From: Casuarina equisetifolia
Taxonomy: Eukaryota; Streptophyta; Magnoliopsida; Fagales; Casuarinaceae
Length of the DNA: 64,000 nt
Direction of reading: 5' to 3'
Assembly: GCA_028551475.1 (NCBI GenBank)
Contig: CM052360.1
Span: forward strand, 12,016,501-12,080,500
In this document: positions 14,101 to 28,015 of the stretch, one piece after another
Layout of the letters: each line of letters begins with the position of its first letter
How positions within the stretch are numbered: position 1 is the first letter of the stretch
Position numbers and translations under genes: made by a program
Notes under the pieces: model-generated
The model's database searches: none
The model's input: the letters and a program-made list of their open reading frames with translations, nothing else
What the model was told of the DNA's origin: nothing

Positions 14101-17100
14101 AAAAATATGAACTAATATGTTAACAATTTTATTTTGAAAATTTGGTAGGTTATTTCGCTTCACATTTATCCTTGAAATTATCTCTTGAAGTTTTATTTAG
14201 ATGATATATTTGACGGAGTTACAATTGCTTTTAAACAATTAACTGCTCTAGTAGCTTCTGATCTAATGAAAGCCATAGTTCTTGGATTTTAGAATAATGT
14301 TATATTTCAAAAAATTGTATGTTTATTTAGATTCCCCCAAAATTTTGTGGATTGAACTGTATCGCTTTGCTTGAGCACCATCTTTAACCATCATTGCTGG
14401 CAACTTTGAGTTAACAATTGTCTTGAAAAGAAAGGAAAAGGAAAAACTGAACTTTTTCGTGAGGACTAATTTAGTTTATCCCCCATGTGGATGGTAGGCT
14501 ATGTTGGACAAGTAGCCCTATGATATATAGATATTTCCTTGGGTTATGTTGGATAAGTTAGAAACTCTTATCATGCATTTTGGCTATTTTTCAAGCCAAA
14601 TTATTTTGACATTCATATTTTGATTTTTTTCTTTTTGGTGACAGAGATGATCAGGCTGAGCCAGTGCTCAAATGGCATGTTTATGTGACCGGTCATAGTT
14701 TAGGTGGTGCATTGGCCACCCTTCTTGCTCTTGAGCTTTCCTCTAGTCAGTTGGCTAAGTAAGTTCTTTATTTTTCTACTCATGAAATTGTAATTCTTAC
14801 TGTTCATTACACTGAATAAGTAAGTGACAAGCAAAATTTACATAGGCAAGAGTTACTGGCTGCTTCAAGGGAAGCTTATGAAAGGTTTTAGTGTTACCTT
14901 GAACCTAATCTAAGTTAACCTTACGTTCCCATGTAAGCCTGGATGCTCTGACCAATTGTATAACTTCTAGTTTTTGTGTTTCTTGGCTAAATAAATTTAA
15001 TTGGTTGGGATGGTTAGAACAATTTCATTGGTTAAAAGGAATTTAAGCATATATCAGAGAATCCCTCGGGAGCATGATGTGGTTTGTCCTATAAGCTCTC
15101 GCAAACTTCTGAATGTTGCACATCTACTAGTATAGGAGGTTGGAAGATGTGAAAGGGGTTTACATTTATTAATGTAGCCTAAAAAATTTTTGGGTTCCAC
15201 TTTTGTGGAAAGCCAATATTTGCTTGTATGTCAGTATGCGATGTTGCACTTCTGGAGTTTGTATCAAGAGTTCCCTTTACATAAATCCCTCTAAGTTAAA
15301 TACTTATAATATTAATATTGGCTCATTCTTTATATTATTATTATGCCTGTAAAGAGTCATGATATGGATCCAAGAAGCTTAAGAAGTTCATGGGGCAAAT
15401 GAAAGTAAAACAGTTGCAAAAAAATGCATATCAGCTCTCCCTCCGGAGCCCATAATCTCAAAAGTATATAAAAGTGAATAGAATCATCTTGGGGTTAGTA
15501 AAGAAATTATGCTGAACATGATAGCACTACTCACAACAGCCCCACAGCATGCAGTGAAGCCCAGTTGTTGAAAAAAAAAATGCATATCAGCTCTCCCTCC
15601 GGAGCCCATAATCTCAAAAGTATGTAAAAGTGACTAGAATCATTTTGGGGTTAGTAAAGAAATTATGCTGAACATGATAGCACTACTCACAACAGCCCCA
15701 CATGATAGCACCAAGAAAAGAAGGATACTTGGAAGACTAAGATTATGGTTTTCCAGCTTGTCCACAGGATTCACCTCCCTCTAGAAGTGCACTTTTACAA
15801 ACCAGATTTTTTTGCCACCAAGTTGTTGCAAGATACTGAAAGTGCTCAGAAGAAATAAGCGCAACGCAGCCATAGTTGAAGTCTTCATACACCACCTTTG
15901 GACCCCTCTTCCCACCACCACCACCCACAAAAAAAAAGGGGGGGAAATGAAAATGTGTAATTTGTTCTCATGAACTACCATCTACATAGATTAATTTTTT
16001 GAAAACTTCAATTACAAATACAGACTTTCTTTTGAATTTTCGGTGATAGTTTATCCATTTTTCTTGAAGTAAGTTATTGTTTGTGATAAAAAAATGTACC
16101 AAACAATTAAGTTTTAGTAATATTTATAAACTTTCTTCTTTGCACTTGTTATTGTAATGTGATGAGAGTGATGGCAACTAAACTTGCTTTTCTTTTTCTC
16201 CCTTGTGTGTATAAGGCGTGGGGCAATCTCTCTGACTATGTATAACTTTGGATCTCCGAGAGTTGGTAACAAAAAATTTGCAGAACTTTATAATGAGGTA
16301 TAGAAAATTGATATTATCTTTGTACTTTATCTCATAACTTTTTGTTCCCTCTAGAATTTTGCATAAATACTCTTGCTTTTACTCTATGGCTTCACTATTT
16401 GTGCTGAGGTGTTGCAGCAAGCATATAGAAATTAACTAGAGCAAGAAGGAAGAGCTAGTAGGCCTGTTTGCAAGGCAATGATAATACCCCCAAGAAAACC
16501 CAAAATATTTAGCCAAAAAGAAGAACTTCAATTTAATTTCTAAATAAATTCAATAACGTCTGATTCCCCGTAGGCGATGATTAGTCTTTCTCCAATACTG
16601 AATCTTTTTTTAAAAAAAAAAGGGAAGAGAAAATATCCTGGTTAAAAAAGATTCTATAGTTTCCAAAAGAGAAACAGTTATGTTATTAATTCCAGTCTCT
16701 TTTCTAATTTGAGTAGGGTTTCAGTAAATTAAAGTGCAGAAAATTATTCTACTTGCCCTCTGATTACCAATCTTTCTTACTCCTCCACCGAATTGTATCC
16801 TGGTCGTTTGGTACATTTTGATCCAGATCGAGCTTTGGATTTAGCATTGTTCTTTCTTGGTGGATTTTATTTCATTCATTTAGATTCCAGAAGCTTTTCG
16901 GAGTGCACATCCAGACTCTTAAATTCTAGTTAATGAGGGTCAAGCACTTGTAACTGGCTCGTAAAAAGGGTTGATTTCTTCCCCATGCACCAAAATACAA
17001 CTCCCGCAAAAAGGAAAAAATAGGACGCAAAATCCACGACTGGTATAACATTTTCTTTTCATTAGCAAGCATATTATAGCACTCTTTATGCATCTGTCTC

Positions 17101-20100
17101 TCATTTTGGTGTATAATTACATCTTTGGTGAATGCTTACACCACATCAGCACTTACGTTGCAGAAAGTTAAGGATAGCTGGCGAGTCATAAACCACAGAG
17201 ATATCATACCAACAGTCCCCCGCATGATGGGTTATTGCCATGTAGCTCAACCTGTTTATCTAGCAGCTGGAGATCTAAGGGATGCCTTGGTGGGTTTTTT
17301 TTTTTTTTTTGTGTGTGTGTGTTTTTTTCTTTTAGAGAGGAGGAGGGGGCGCTGGTTTGGAGTTTATAATGTGTATAAAAAAAAAAAGCTCTATAGTTGT
17401 CTGGTTTGATATTTTTTGTATTTTCTATTTTTAATTAACTTGATCCTTATGGATAGAATGGAATGACTCGTATCCTCACCAGGTTGTTTATAAGCATGCT
17501 CGAGATGTTGAGCAACTAATTGGTTTGATTTGAGAAAACCGTTAGCAACTGAGTATGTAATACTTGGTTATTAACTGTACCTGGAAGTATGTAAGCTGAA
17601 AATTGGTTTCAAATGACATAAAATTCAATTTTATAGCTGAAGGATAGAAATCAGATGACAATTAATAGCTAAATGCCACACAATATTTAAGAAAGTGGAG
17701 TATCTAATTAGCTAACTATGGGCTTACACTATTATCTAATTAGTGGACTACTTACTATCCAGGAAAATATGGAGCTTTCAGGAGATGGTTACCAAGGTGA
17801 TGTACTGGGAGAGTCTACTCCAGATGTTATTGTCAGTGAAGTTGTAAGTTTCTTGTTCATTTTCTTTTCCCACACCTGTTACGTTCAGCATCTCTGGTTC
17901 TTTGATATCCATCAAAGTATTGAATGTCGTTCCTTTTTATTAGAGTTTTGAATTTTCCATTCATGGCCACTAACATATTGTGATATTTGCCAAGATTTCT
18001 GCAGCAAGTTATTGACAGCACTATTAAAATTTTCAAATAGCTTCTCCATGACATAAATGAGGCACAACTAAAATGCGGGTGGACCTTAATTTTGAAAAAA
18101 GAAAAGCAATACAGATAGAGCATCCTAAACACTGTTTTTAGAGGGACCTGATTGACTGGTTCAACAGTTTGAACCCTGAACTGGTTTCCTTTCTGTCCCA
18201 CTTGACCCTTTTAACTATTGTAACTCTTGAATCAGAATGAATCAAATTGAACAGGATCATTTCACTGGTTTTAGTGGATTGAACTTTCCAATGAACTGGA
18301 TGCATTCTTTGAATTTTATCAAAATCTATGAACTTTTAAATATAGGGTTGGTGTCTTCTATTCTTCCATGCGATACGTATCTTGTGCTTTCTTAATTTAA
18401 ATGTAAGATTAGATAATTCCATACAGCAAACTAATGGCATCTAAACTACATTTTGTTGCATTAGTATATTTATAGTAAAATAACAAAGAAGAAGCCTTCT
18501 GCTGATCAAGCTGGTTGACTTTCTAGTGGAGCCAGTAAATCGGTCATCTTATTTGTACATTCAGTTTGTTTATCTCTTTTAAGTAAGAAAGAAACTACTC
18601 CTCAAACTAGACATCCAGCTAAAGTGGTTTTGAATTGCACTTGTATGTTCTTGGCTTTTTAGGCATAAAGTATTTCATTACTGTGATTGTGTGGCTGAAG
18701 GCTAAATTATTTTGTTGTGACTGATCTTACATTTTCCTACTGTTGGAATAAAAGGCTTAAGGGAAATCCCAATTCTATAACCGAGAATGTCCAAATAAAA
18801 TTCTAACAAAACATATTCATTTTAGATTTAAATGGATGGGTATAATATCAAAAGTAAGGATCCTGGTTTCTCTGCTTTCTCTGCTACTTTCAAATCAACT
18901 GTGCAAGTAGAAAGACTCAGAAAAGATTGGAATATTATGTTCTCACCATTTTTCATTAGAGGGATAAGGCAATGTCAATTCCAAATTTCTGGTTATCAGA
19001 TGTATGTATGCATTTTAACTCATGTGGAGTCAAACAAGGAGTTCTAGGTCCATTTTCAATATGAGTTAGTGTTTAGGTCACATTAACCACCAGCAATCTA
19101 AAAGTGGGAGTTATAAGAAAATGCAGGTGAAAAGAGTGGCTCAAATTTAAGAATGACCCGCTAATCTTTGCATCAAAATATGCATTTATTAGGGTACCTT
19201 GTGAGATTAAGTTTCTTCTCAAGTGTATTAGTCTTTGTCTGTTGTTTATAAACCCACTAAAAAAGTGTTTTCAATTTTGTACTAAAAGCAGTTAAACAAA
19301 TATTTCATACCATGTTCATATCTGGGATCTTTTATTGTGATTTTATTTTGTTTTGACGTGTGCATAACGTGTCACTATTGTTCACATCTAATCCAATTTT
19401 GTTACATCTAGATTTTGTTAGATTTTAGATATTGGAATGCTTAATTAGTTTTATTGATCTCCCAGAATAATTACTTCTTAGATCTTAATTTTCATTATGC
19501 CTTTTGGTTGATATAGAAGGATTCATTGAATTGGAATCACTAAGTGCTAAGTTCATCAGAACTGGGGATAAAATGTGACCGTAATTCAAAGTCCTCCGGG
19601 TATGTAATTGTCATTGGTAACTTAAATCTACCGTCTAGGGAGACTGAGTTGGGATCACACAATAGATTCAATGAGTTTGCCCATTGGTTCATTATTGAAC
19701 TTATTTCTTTGTCCACAATTTATAGATTGCTGAGTCTTGTTTCATGAATTGATTTTCGCTCCAGCTGTGCGTTTTTGACTGTTGAATTGAATTCTGATTG
19801 AGAGCATTTTATACAGATGAAGGGTGAGAAGGAACTGATTGAAAAGATTTTGCAAACTGAAATAAACATTTACCGTTCAATCAGAGATGGGAGTGCACTG
19901 ATGCAGCACATGGAAGATTTTTATTACATCACATTGTTAGAGGTGTGTTTCATCTGCCTGATTTATTATTTGCTTACATGTACTTGTTATTTTGGTTCTC
20001 TTCACGGTTGCTAAGGTAGTCATATCAAATTGCTCAGTTCTGTTGAGAAATTTTTGATGTATTAGATTGATAGTTCATGCAACTGTTGTGCCTTATTTTC

Positions 20101-20224
20101 TAGTTTGGGCCTTACTTCATATAAATGGATTGATTTCCCTTTTCCCATTCAGAATGTTAGATCCCAGTACCAAACTGCCGCGAGCTTGCAATCCGATCAA
20201 CAAGATAGTTTGTCCATCAGCTAG
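5174..20224 (+). CDS. HIL1: Chloroplast C2-domain class-3 lipase, HIL1-like
   Basis: Eighteen exons: 5174-5476, 6264-6322, 6529-6610, 6691-6758, 7619-7688, 9031-9112, 9470-9534, 11706-12755, 12891-12953, 13035-13081, 13514-13559, 13633-13712, 14645-14758, 16216-16297, 17164-17289, 17763-17843, 19817-19942, 20153-20224. They join to 871 residues. Residues 1-50 look like a chloroplast transit peptide. A C2 domain follows (about 125-245; DGQLFIKLKKG, DPWGTSDPYVV, KEPTWNEEF). A long acidic, Ser-rich linker lies in the 1,050-base exon 8. The class-3 lipase domain (about 595-845) has FRGTEQ, the nucleophile elbow GHSLGG (Ser690) and Asp750 in NHRDIIPTVPR; His837 (MQHMEDFYY) is my candidate for the triad. 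This architecture matches Arabidopsis HIL1 (At4g13550, from memory), a heat-induced lipase releasing linolenate from monogalactosyldiacylglycerol. The start is the first in-frame ATG, in context GCCATGG. Confidence 0.9.
15419..15701. repeat. Intronic tandem direct repeat, two copies
   Basis: Two copies of a unit of about 127 bases start with TGCATATCAGCTCTCC at 15425 and 15581 (offset 156) and end in CACAACAGCCCCACA. They differ at only a few positions. They lie in intron 13 of the lipase gene, next to A-rich runs, and look like a recent local duplication within an older inserted repeat. Confidence 0.85.
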
Positions 20225-21318
20225 GAAGCTTTGTGATTTCTCGAGGCTTGCAGCTCGATGATACATGCATCTTCCATCAGATATGTACAGATACAATCGA
20301 GATGTTGTCAGGCCCAACAGAAAATTAATCCCAAGTCATTCCTATTTAATCCAGTCGTCACTAGTTTATAGAAAATGACATCTATCTCTTCTTTTGTATA
20401 TACTTCTTATTATATTCATACAAAGTAACACGAAAAGATATGTTTTCTCCTTTTGTAGATGGGTAAGCACTACCTATCTGTTATCTCAATTTCAACATTT
20501 TGTGAAGTTTGTTGTCATAGCACAGATCACGTTCTTCAATTTTTACTTATAAGCATCCGCATCCTGTCTCTTGTTATTAAAGTTTGTTATGTGGAATGCA
20601 GGATAAGAAAGATGTTTCTTTTCGGTTAGGAATTGAATTAGGGAGGCTATATTATTAATGTGTGTGGATTGTATAGATCTTGAAGTTGAAGTGGGGTGAG
20701 ATATTCTTTTTGGAGTTTCATCATTTACATGATATGGTATGTACGTCAATCTACCATGCGGACCACAACGCCCTGAAAATAATACGCCCCTGATCAATCC
20801 TTGGAGACAAGAAACGAAAAAAGGAGTATTAAAAAAATGGAAAGCATGTAGTGTGCAAATCACTGAGACTTCCAGAAAGCGAACTATTGCCAGCACCTTG
20901 TATTGGTCTCAAAATCCCTCCTACTCCCGCTGAACCTGCATGCGCCAGTGCTTGAAGCCAAACACCGATCGGGCCGGGCCTGCGCCACCATGGAGTCGGT
21001 ACAACGGAAGCTGTTTCCATGCTAACGGAATGCAGCCATACTCTGAAACGAAACTACCTCCCGCTTTCAGTTTCAACGCAATCCGATGGCACTAGTTATG
21101 ATATTGACAAGCTGGAGGGCAAGGGCAAACATGCTGATTAGAAGTAAAAATTGTCATCCCGATCGCGTTCAGGCTTTACCAAATGCTACCTTAGCGCTAA
21201 TCCATAATGGTTAATCTATTGTTCCATGCTACAAAATAGTTTTGGACCTCTTCAAGTTTAAGGATGACATGTATTTGGATATGTGGTTGGATAGGCAGCT
21301 ACATCACTTGTGGCTGCC
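20225..21318. other. Intergenic: lipase 3' region
   Basis: Probably the lipase 3' UTR (to about 20,450) followed by unremarkable sequence. I see no coding frame with family resemblance. A slightly GC-richer patch at 20,900-21,060 has no recognisable feature. Confidence 0.4.
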
Positions 21319-23331
21319 TGTTATAGTCCAAAAGGTAATTGAATATGTCATGCCAATAGACTTAGGCTTTTGGGCTCAATAGTTGGGTTTATTACAAATT
21401 GGTATAAATGCTAGGTGTTGAACCGGGGAAGGATCCGATTATTGATTCCGGGTGTCCAGGATCTCAATGAGATAATGCATAAGTTAATTGATGCTCTTAG
21501 TGCTCGAATTGATGGTATTGTTGCATGGCTTGAACCATAGAAAGATATCGGTCAAGGATCCTCCTCGCATAATAGATGGAATCACCGTGGTGATAATTCT
21601 ATTGGAGGCAATAGACAACGTGAGGAACTACATTCTTTCTCAGGTCAATTTTAGCCCAGGATAATGCGGCTGGAATTTTCAAAGTATAATGGGAGCAATG
21701 ATCCAACATGGTGGATTGATCGCGCGTTTCAATTCTTTGATTTCCATGATACTTCGGAGGAAGATCGTGTCTGTATAGCTTCTTGGCATTTGGATGGAGA
21801 AGCACAAATGATCTATCAGCTTTTGTGGAAGGAACTTGCAGATGATTTTATTTCTTAGGAGGCTTTGACAAACTAGTTGACGAAGCAATTTGGACCAATT
21901 CTTTTCATTGATCATTTTAGAGAATTGACAAAACTCAAACAAAATGCTTCAGTTTAGGAGTATTAGTTGTAATTCAGTATGCTACTTTTGTGTTCTAGTC
22001 ATTTACATATGGAACAATGCATTAGTTGCTTTATCAGTGGGTTGAAAGAAAGAATTAGGTTGGATGTTATTGCTCACAATATGCCAACTTTATCTATTAC
22101 CATTGGATTTGCTAAATTGTTTGAAGCTAGAGAATTAACTTTTAGAAACACATTAAGTAATCCACACAGACGACAAAGTGTTGGAGAAATAACATATAAT
22201 AGAGTAGTTGATTCCAAAGATGTAGAGTAAAAAAAATGGCCAATTAAACCTCTTACACAACCTGAAATAATGGATCGTAGAGCTAGGGGGTTGTACTTTA
22301 ACTGTGATGAAAAATTTATTCTTGGTCATAGGTGTAAGAAACTATTTGTATTAGAAAGTTTGGACCTTGAAGAAGTTCCAAGTGAGGAAGAAGTAGAATC
22401 AGATAAGGATCATGGTGAATTAAGAGTAGTATCTCTGGCAGCATTTTGTGGTATTTGTTGTCCTAGAATCATGAGACTTCAAAAAGTAACGGGAATGAAT
22501 AAAATTGGAGTGGTAGTATTGGTGGAAACGAAGTTAAAAACATATGTAAGTAAGGAGTTCAAGGTAGAAGTGGCAAATAGTACAATAATTCAAGGAAATG
22601 GTTGTTGTCATAATGTGGAATTCATTCTCCAAATTAACATAATTGCAGAGTGATTTTTTTGTGTTTTTGATTCTTAATTTAGGAGTCATATTAGGCATAC
22701 AATGGTTAGAAACTCTAGGAGAGGTCAAGTGGGAATTTTCTGAAAGAAAGATGTCCTTTATGTATCATGGCAAGTTGGTAGAGCTTTAAGGGAATAAAAC
22801 CTTGAAAATAAGCTCATTAACAATACTAAATTCAGCAAGTTGCTAAAACAACCGAAAGAAGGAATGATACTACACTTGAAGCCATCAGAATCTTTTACTC
22901 TTAAACCTCAATATGATTCTTGGCCAAAAGGGTTTAAGCTTTTATTTCAAGAATATGACATTCTGTTTTAGAAACCTCATGGCTTACCTCCCATCCTATT
23001 CTATGAGCATCAAATTGTGCTAAGGAATAAACAAATAGTGCTTGCTAGTAGGCCTTATTGATATCCTTACTTGTAAAAATGGGAGATAGAGAAGTTAGTG
23101 CAAGAAATGCTAGATGAAGGGGTGATTTGAGAAAGCAATAACCTCTTCTCTTCTCTTGTAATTTTGGTAAGAAAAAAATATAGAACTTGGAGAATGTGCA
23201 TGGAGCCATCGTAGAGTGGACCACTAGGGGTTCAACTATGAAGTGTGGTAGAATGTTATGGTCCTAAAGGTAATTGAACCTACCATGCCAACAAGCTTAG
23301 GCGTTTTGACTCAATGGTTGAGTTAATTACA
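21319..23331 (+). mobile_element. Degenerate, internally deleted Ty3/gypsy retrotransposon
   Basis: Inactive remnant read left to right with many stops and frame breaks. A TG...CA repeat of about 78 bases at 21319-21396 is followed closely by TGGTATAAATGCT, a decayed match to the initiator-Met tRNA primer site. Gag follows (21664-22230: DPTWWIDRAFQFF, WHLDGEAQMIYQLL, LKERIRLDVI). The zinc knuckle at about 22,290-22,345 reads YFNCDEKFILGHRC, its first Cys replaced by Tyr. The protease/RT border motif VILGIQWLETLGEVKW (about 22,680-22,735) is in another frame. The start of reverse transcriptase (EKLVQEMLDEGVI, then FSSLVILVRKK) ends near 23,200. The remaining RT, RNase H and integrase are missing, and a second copy of the 78-base repeat follows at 23254-23331. 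The chromovirus-like family is guessed from gag wording. Confidence 0.8.
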
Positions 23332-26300
23332 TTGTCATGTTAGTTGAACAACAGTTATAAGAGTCTCTACTTATAGCACCTACAGCTGCCCATAGTAGCT
23401 ACTTAAGTAGTTGTTGTGAAATCACCTCAGTGTAGCAAGAGGCATGCATCATGGGGAGATTGGATGGGAATAGCTCACTGATGATGGCCCCAACTTGTCT
23501 TTCTTTGCTTATATAAACAAATGTACAAAACTCATTTTCTTTACAACAGGATCAATCACTTGTTTGTAATAGTTTGTATTTATGGTTTTCTTGCTTAATC
23601 AATGAAATGAACAACTTTTCACCCAATCTTCATAGCCTTTTGACAGCATGTGCTTAATTGAAGTTGTGTGCCTAATGCAAGTGCATCCAAGTTAACTCAA
23701 GCAAACAATCCAGCCCATATGTTGTTCAGACTAGTGACTACAAACTTGTCACATTATGATCCAATGGGTTCAAGAGGTTCAAAATTGAAAAGCATTTTGT
23801 AATTCTCTCAAATTCTTTAATTTTTTAACATTCCTTTGCAAAGAGCATCTCTGGTATTCTCTAGGATTCTTCATTGTTTGAATATTTTTTAATGGACTTT
23901 GTGCTTGTGCTAGTCCTTAATACCCACTTTAAAGGCTTATGTTTAGAGGGGGTTAGATTTCATACCTTGCTATATGTATTTTTTGACAAGTTTTGATGTT
24001 TAGGCCTACCTTGAGTTATTAATAATAATAGGTAGGTTTTTGTCCCTTTAAATAAAAATAAAAAAAAAATAATAGGACGGTAGGCGGAGGCTTCAAGTGC
24101 ATTAAGGCGAACCAATTTCTTGTTTGTTGTTATTTAAGTGTCATAAAGAAAAATGAGATAACAATTAACCCAATTCCACCCCTTTTCTCGGGTCAAAACT
24201 ATATCAAATAGTTGTCATCTTCAACTTCGATATTTATTTTCTTATCCATTCCAATATGTTAGTATAAGGATGAGGATATTCTTAAATCATTACCTACAAA
24301 GTTGGTGTTTGGACTTAACTAAAACTTTTAGTGCCACGGTAGAAACGGTATTCGCCTTAAATGTAACTTGCTTTTTGGTGTATCAAAGCAAAATAATAAG
24401 GATTTTGATTGTTATAAATACCATGGGTTATGTACTAATTAGTTTGTTTATTTGACTATTTTGTAATATATGGTTTTAAATATTATTCACAAAATAAGGG
24501 TCCAAATTTCTTTTTTCAACTTTCTACGAGTTGGTTTTCTTCTTTTAAAGATGGAAGATGCTTTAGTACACTTATAGATAGGGATATTAACTACATTATT
24601 ATGACCGTTTGTAGTCTTAATATGAGTGCATTAATTCATTTTTTTTTCTTTTAGGAGAATTTTTTAATCCTATTCATCAAACAATAGTAGTAGGACTAAA
24701 CTGCTACACTATTTATGTGATATTACTTTTTATACATCATCTCAAAGTGAAAGAAATGTTGCATCAATTAAGAATCAACCGAGAAGCATAGCACACTTTT
24801 CAGGAACGCGTCCATTTTTATATCAGAAAGTGTTCGATCCACCCACCTATGGAGCCAAAGCTACATTAGCGTGATCCCCAAATACATACATCTGATAAGA
24901 AATGTTGCATCAATTAAGATTCACCCAAGTATGATGCCTCTGAATATAGATACTTCAGTGTTCATGTTGGCCAATGATGGCCAGAGCTTGCACTGTTGAA
25001 CAGATGGACAATAAGGAGGATCAAGGCAGCAGTTACCAAATCTATCTTTCCAACAAAAGATAAGAGAGGAAACCGGTCGCATAAACGACATGCCATACAT
25101 CTGATAAAAAGCTAAAGTTGACTTCCATGAAGCCAACTTGAGTCGGTTACAGGGACATTTGCTTGTTTTAGTGCTAGACAAACTTCAGACTCCCATATTG
25201 CTACCCTATTCACATTTGGCTATTACTCATCTTCACAGGTTCAGGGAGAATCAATGATTGAACATACTCCAATATGTAAGGAAGAAGAAAATGTGAATGC
25301 TACCCAACATTCACAGGCCAAGCTCTTGCTGGAACACTACCACTGACTCGGACATGTATTTGAAATGGGCACTGAATTTTGATCAAGCATGCTCTTGTCG
25401 TTTGAGCCTCATGCCTGCTGCCATTTTTTATCACAGATGAGGAACTCCATTCCTCCTGAGAGATCTCAATCAACAAAAACTAGCTGAAAATGAAGATTGT
25501 ATCTTTGTCCTCCTGCACTTCTCAGATAGTTTCTAGAAGAGTCAAATGAATATTCATTTAGTGTCAACCACCAAAATAATGAAATCCACTTCAACCTTTC
25601 AACTGAGTACTGACAACTCAGACACACAATGATATGACAGCAAACTTTCACTTTTTTCAAAAGGTAAATAAGAAAGTATCACATTAAAAACTAAAAGTTT
25701 CTAAAATTGCAGGGGTCCTAGGCCCATTTACACTGCAATGATAACTAATTTGAAACTTTTCTATCTGCTTCTTCTTATTGTCTTTTATGCCTTACCTTTA
25801 TTTTAGATCAATCCACAAAAATGCCAAAAGCCTCAACTCACTCCATTTGAAAACATATTTCTGATGCAAAGTAGATTGCCATCTCTAAGTAACTAGCTTA
25901 GCATGTCCTAAATCAATTACTAAAAACAAGTCTACTCGTCAATCCACAAACATCACATGTTCTCTCCTTCAAGTCTCATAAACCCCCTTCAACTTTCATA
26001 AACCCTTCAGAAAAATTAGCCTCCAGCAATCTGTTGTCTTGGATCACTCATATTTAACTTAATATCAATAAATGTATATCCTAACTTAGCGCAACCCAGT
26101 ATATCCAGGTTATCATCCAGCCAACTTGATAATTCCAACTTGCCCTGAAAGGTTTGACCCAGCCACCAGATTCACCAGGCAGGTGGGTAATATCTTTTAC
26201 AAAATTCCCACATCCACAGATTAGCAGTCACGTTTAAGTTGTTGTTAAAAGGGACAACACAACCCTTTCATATCTTACGTATATTAAAGCCCTTTCTTAT

Positions 26301-28015
26301 TCAATTTTAAGTTAAGGAAATCCTAGCCCCTTCTTATTTGCTTCATTCTCTCTTCTCATTTCTCCGCATCATATAATTTTCCGAGTCCCTATCAACAATG
26401 TCTTATCAAATCTTATACCTGTACTGAGAAAGTCAAAAGAATAAGATCTATTCTACGCCAACCATCACTTATCACTCCCTAGTCATGTAAAGCATGGTGC
26501 ATTCAACAGATAGACGATGAATGCCCAAATTCTGAGCGCCAACACTGATACAGAGATCCACTCTCTGCTCAAGCCCATTCGAAGTTGGAGCTGATGAATG
26601 CTGTCAATGAACCACCCAACATTATTGTTTGGGAGCAGTAAGAAATCCTTCATGGATAGCAAGCCAGAGCTAAACTTGCCTACTCCCTCCACTTGGAGCA
26701 TGAAGTAGTATGGGCAGACTACCGACCCAAGGAGGCCAGTGTTCAGTCCCAATCAACATCAGTAGTCAAGCATAGTATATGAACTCCCCATGAATCCACT
26801 AAAACAAAGCAGTACCCTACCAACTAGAGGCAGCGGTTAAACCCACAATCAGACTGCAACCTCAATAGCAGATACAAATTCCATCCTCAAGGACATTAGG
26901 TACTCACCTATTTTAAATACATCATACACCAAGTGCCATAATTTTCAAGCAATTAAATTACTAGCCAGTACAAACAAAATGATAAAGCACCACAATTTTG
27001 CTAACAATCAGACAGAGACACCTTCTGGATATCCTCCGTACTCCCTAAAGTAGTTTATTCTTTCGTCAGAACAGAGTGCACCCTACAGCAAATACCATCA
27101 ACTTTATTTCATCATCTTATGGACACCTCAACTCGATCACTTAGCTCCACAAATCAAATGCATATCAAGCCTTCTAACTTGAGCAGTAACCACTAAAAAT
27201 CAAGCGGTGCAACTGGTACACAATTGAATTGCAAATGGCGCAGAAGACGACACAGATAATGGTCTCATGAACATTATCCAATGTGAACGTCGATGGCCAT
27301 TTAAAACGGTGGCAGATGTCTGAGACACTTCTGGTAAAACTTAGACAAAACAGGTGTACTCGGAAAAAATCCACTGACTTAAAGGTCAACCAATTAGCGG
27401 AGAAAAGTGTGTCTCAAAGACGGTCTCCTTCAGCTAAACAGCATACCAGAGCCTACACCAATACAGACATTGTTTCCAAGTAAAATAGATTATTGATTGA
27501 AGTATTGTAAAACGTTAGAAACAAAAACTAATTTCCCTACAAACGTTTCCTCAGCTAAACCAACAAATAAAAATATATATTCCTTTTGATATCACTCTTT
27601 TTATCCTATCCCAAATCATGACGCGTAAGAAAATGTATTAAAGGTGAAATAGTACCGATTCCAGAGTAAATTTTCTTTTTCCTTTTTTCGCAGCAGCCAA
27701 ACGGAGAAGAACCTTCTCTACAAATACATGAGCTCAATAAACAACAAACTGCGAGTAAATGAAGGTGCCGACACATGCTAACTAATTTTCCGTTTCGTTT
27801 TCATTAATCAGCAAGTAACAAGAGACTGATTATGACGAAAAAAAATTCTAAACCCTGAACGAAAAAGAAAAGTTAGTCATATCATTCTGTATAGTCGAAA
27901 CCTCTTATAAAGCGAATTCAATCACACAATCAAAGATCCAACCAGCCAATCACATCGTTCCCCGCAGAAACCTTAGAAAAGAATTGCATACATGATAACG
28001 ATGACAATAAAGGAT
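23332..28015. other. Gene-poor intergenic stretch
   Basis: No gene supported in about 4.7 kb. The first ~300 bases continue with LTR-like promoter sequence (GCTTATATAAACA near 23,508). A short direct repeat with core GAAATGTTGCATCAATTAAGA occurs at about 24751 and 24897. Open frames on the reverse strand at 24921-25181 and 26483-26752 either lack family resemblance or lack an ATG. The part nearest 28,015 is presumably the 3' UTR of the CSN9-like gene. Confidence 0.4.

Noticed and set aside
26483..26752. Reverse 89-codon hydrophobic frame
   Set aside because: Starts with TTG and shows no recognisable family or splice partners.
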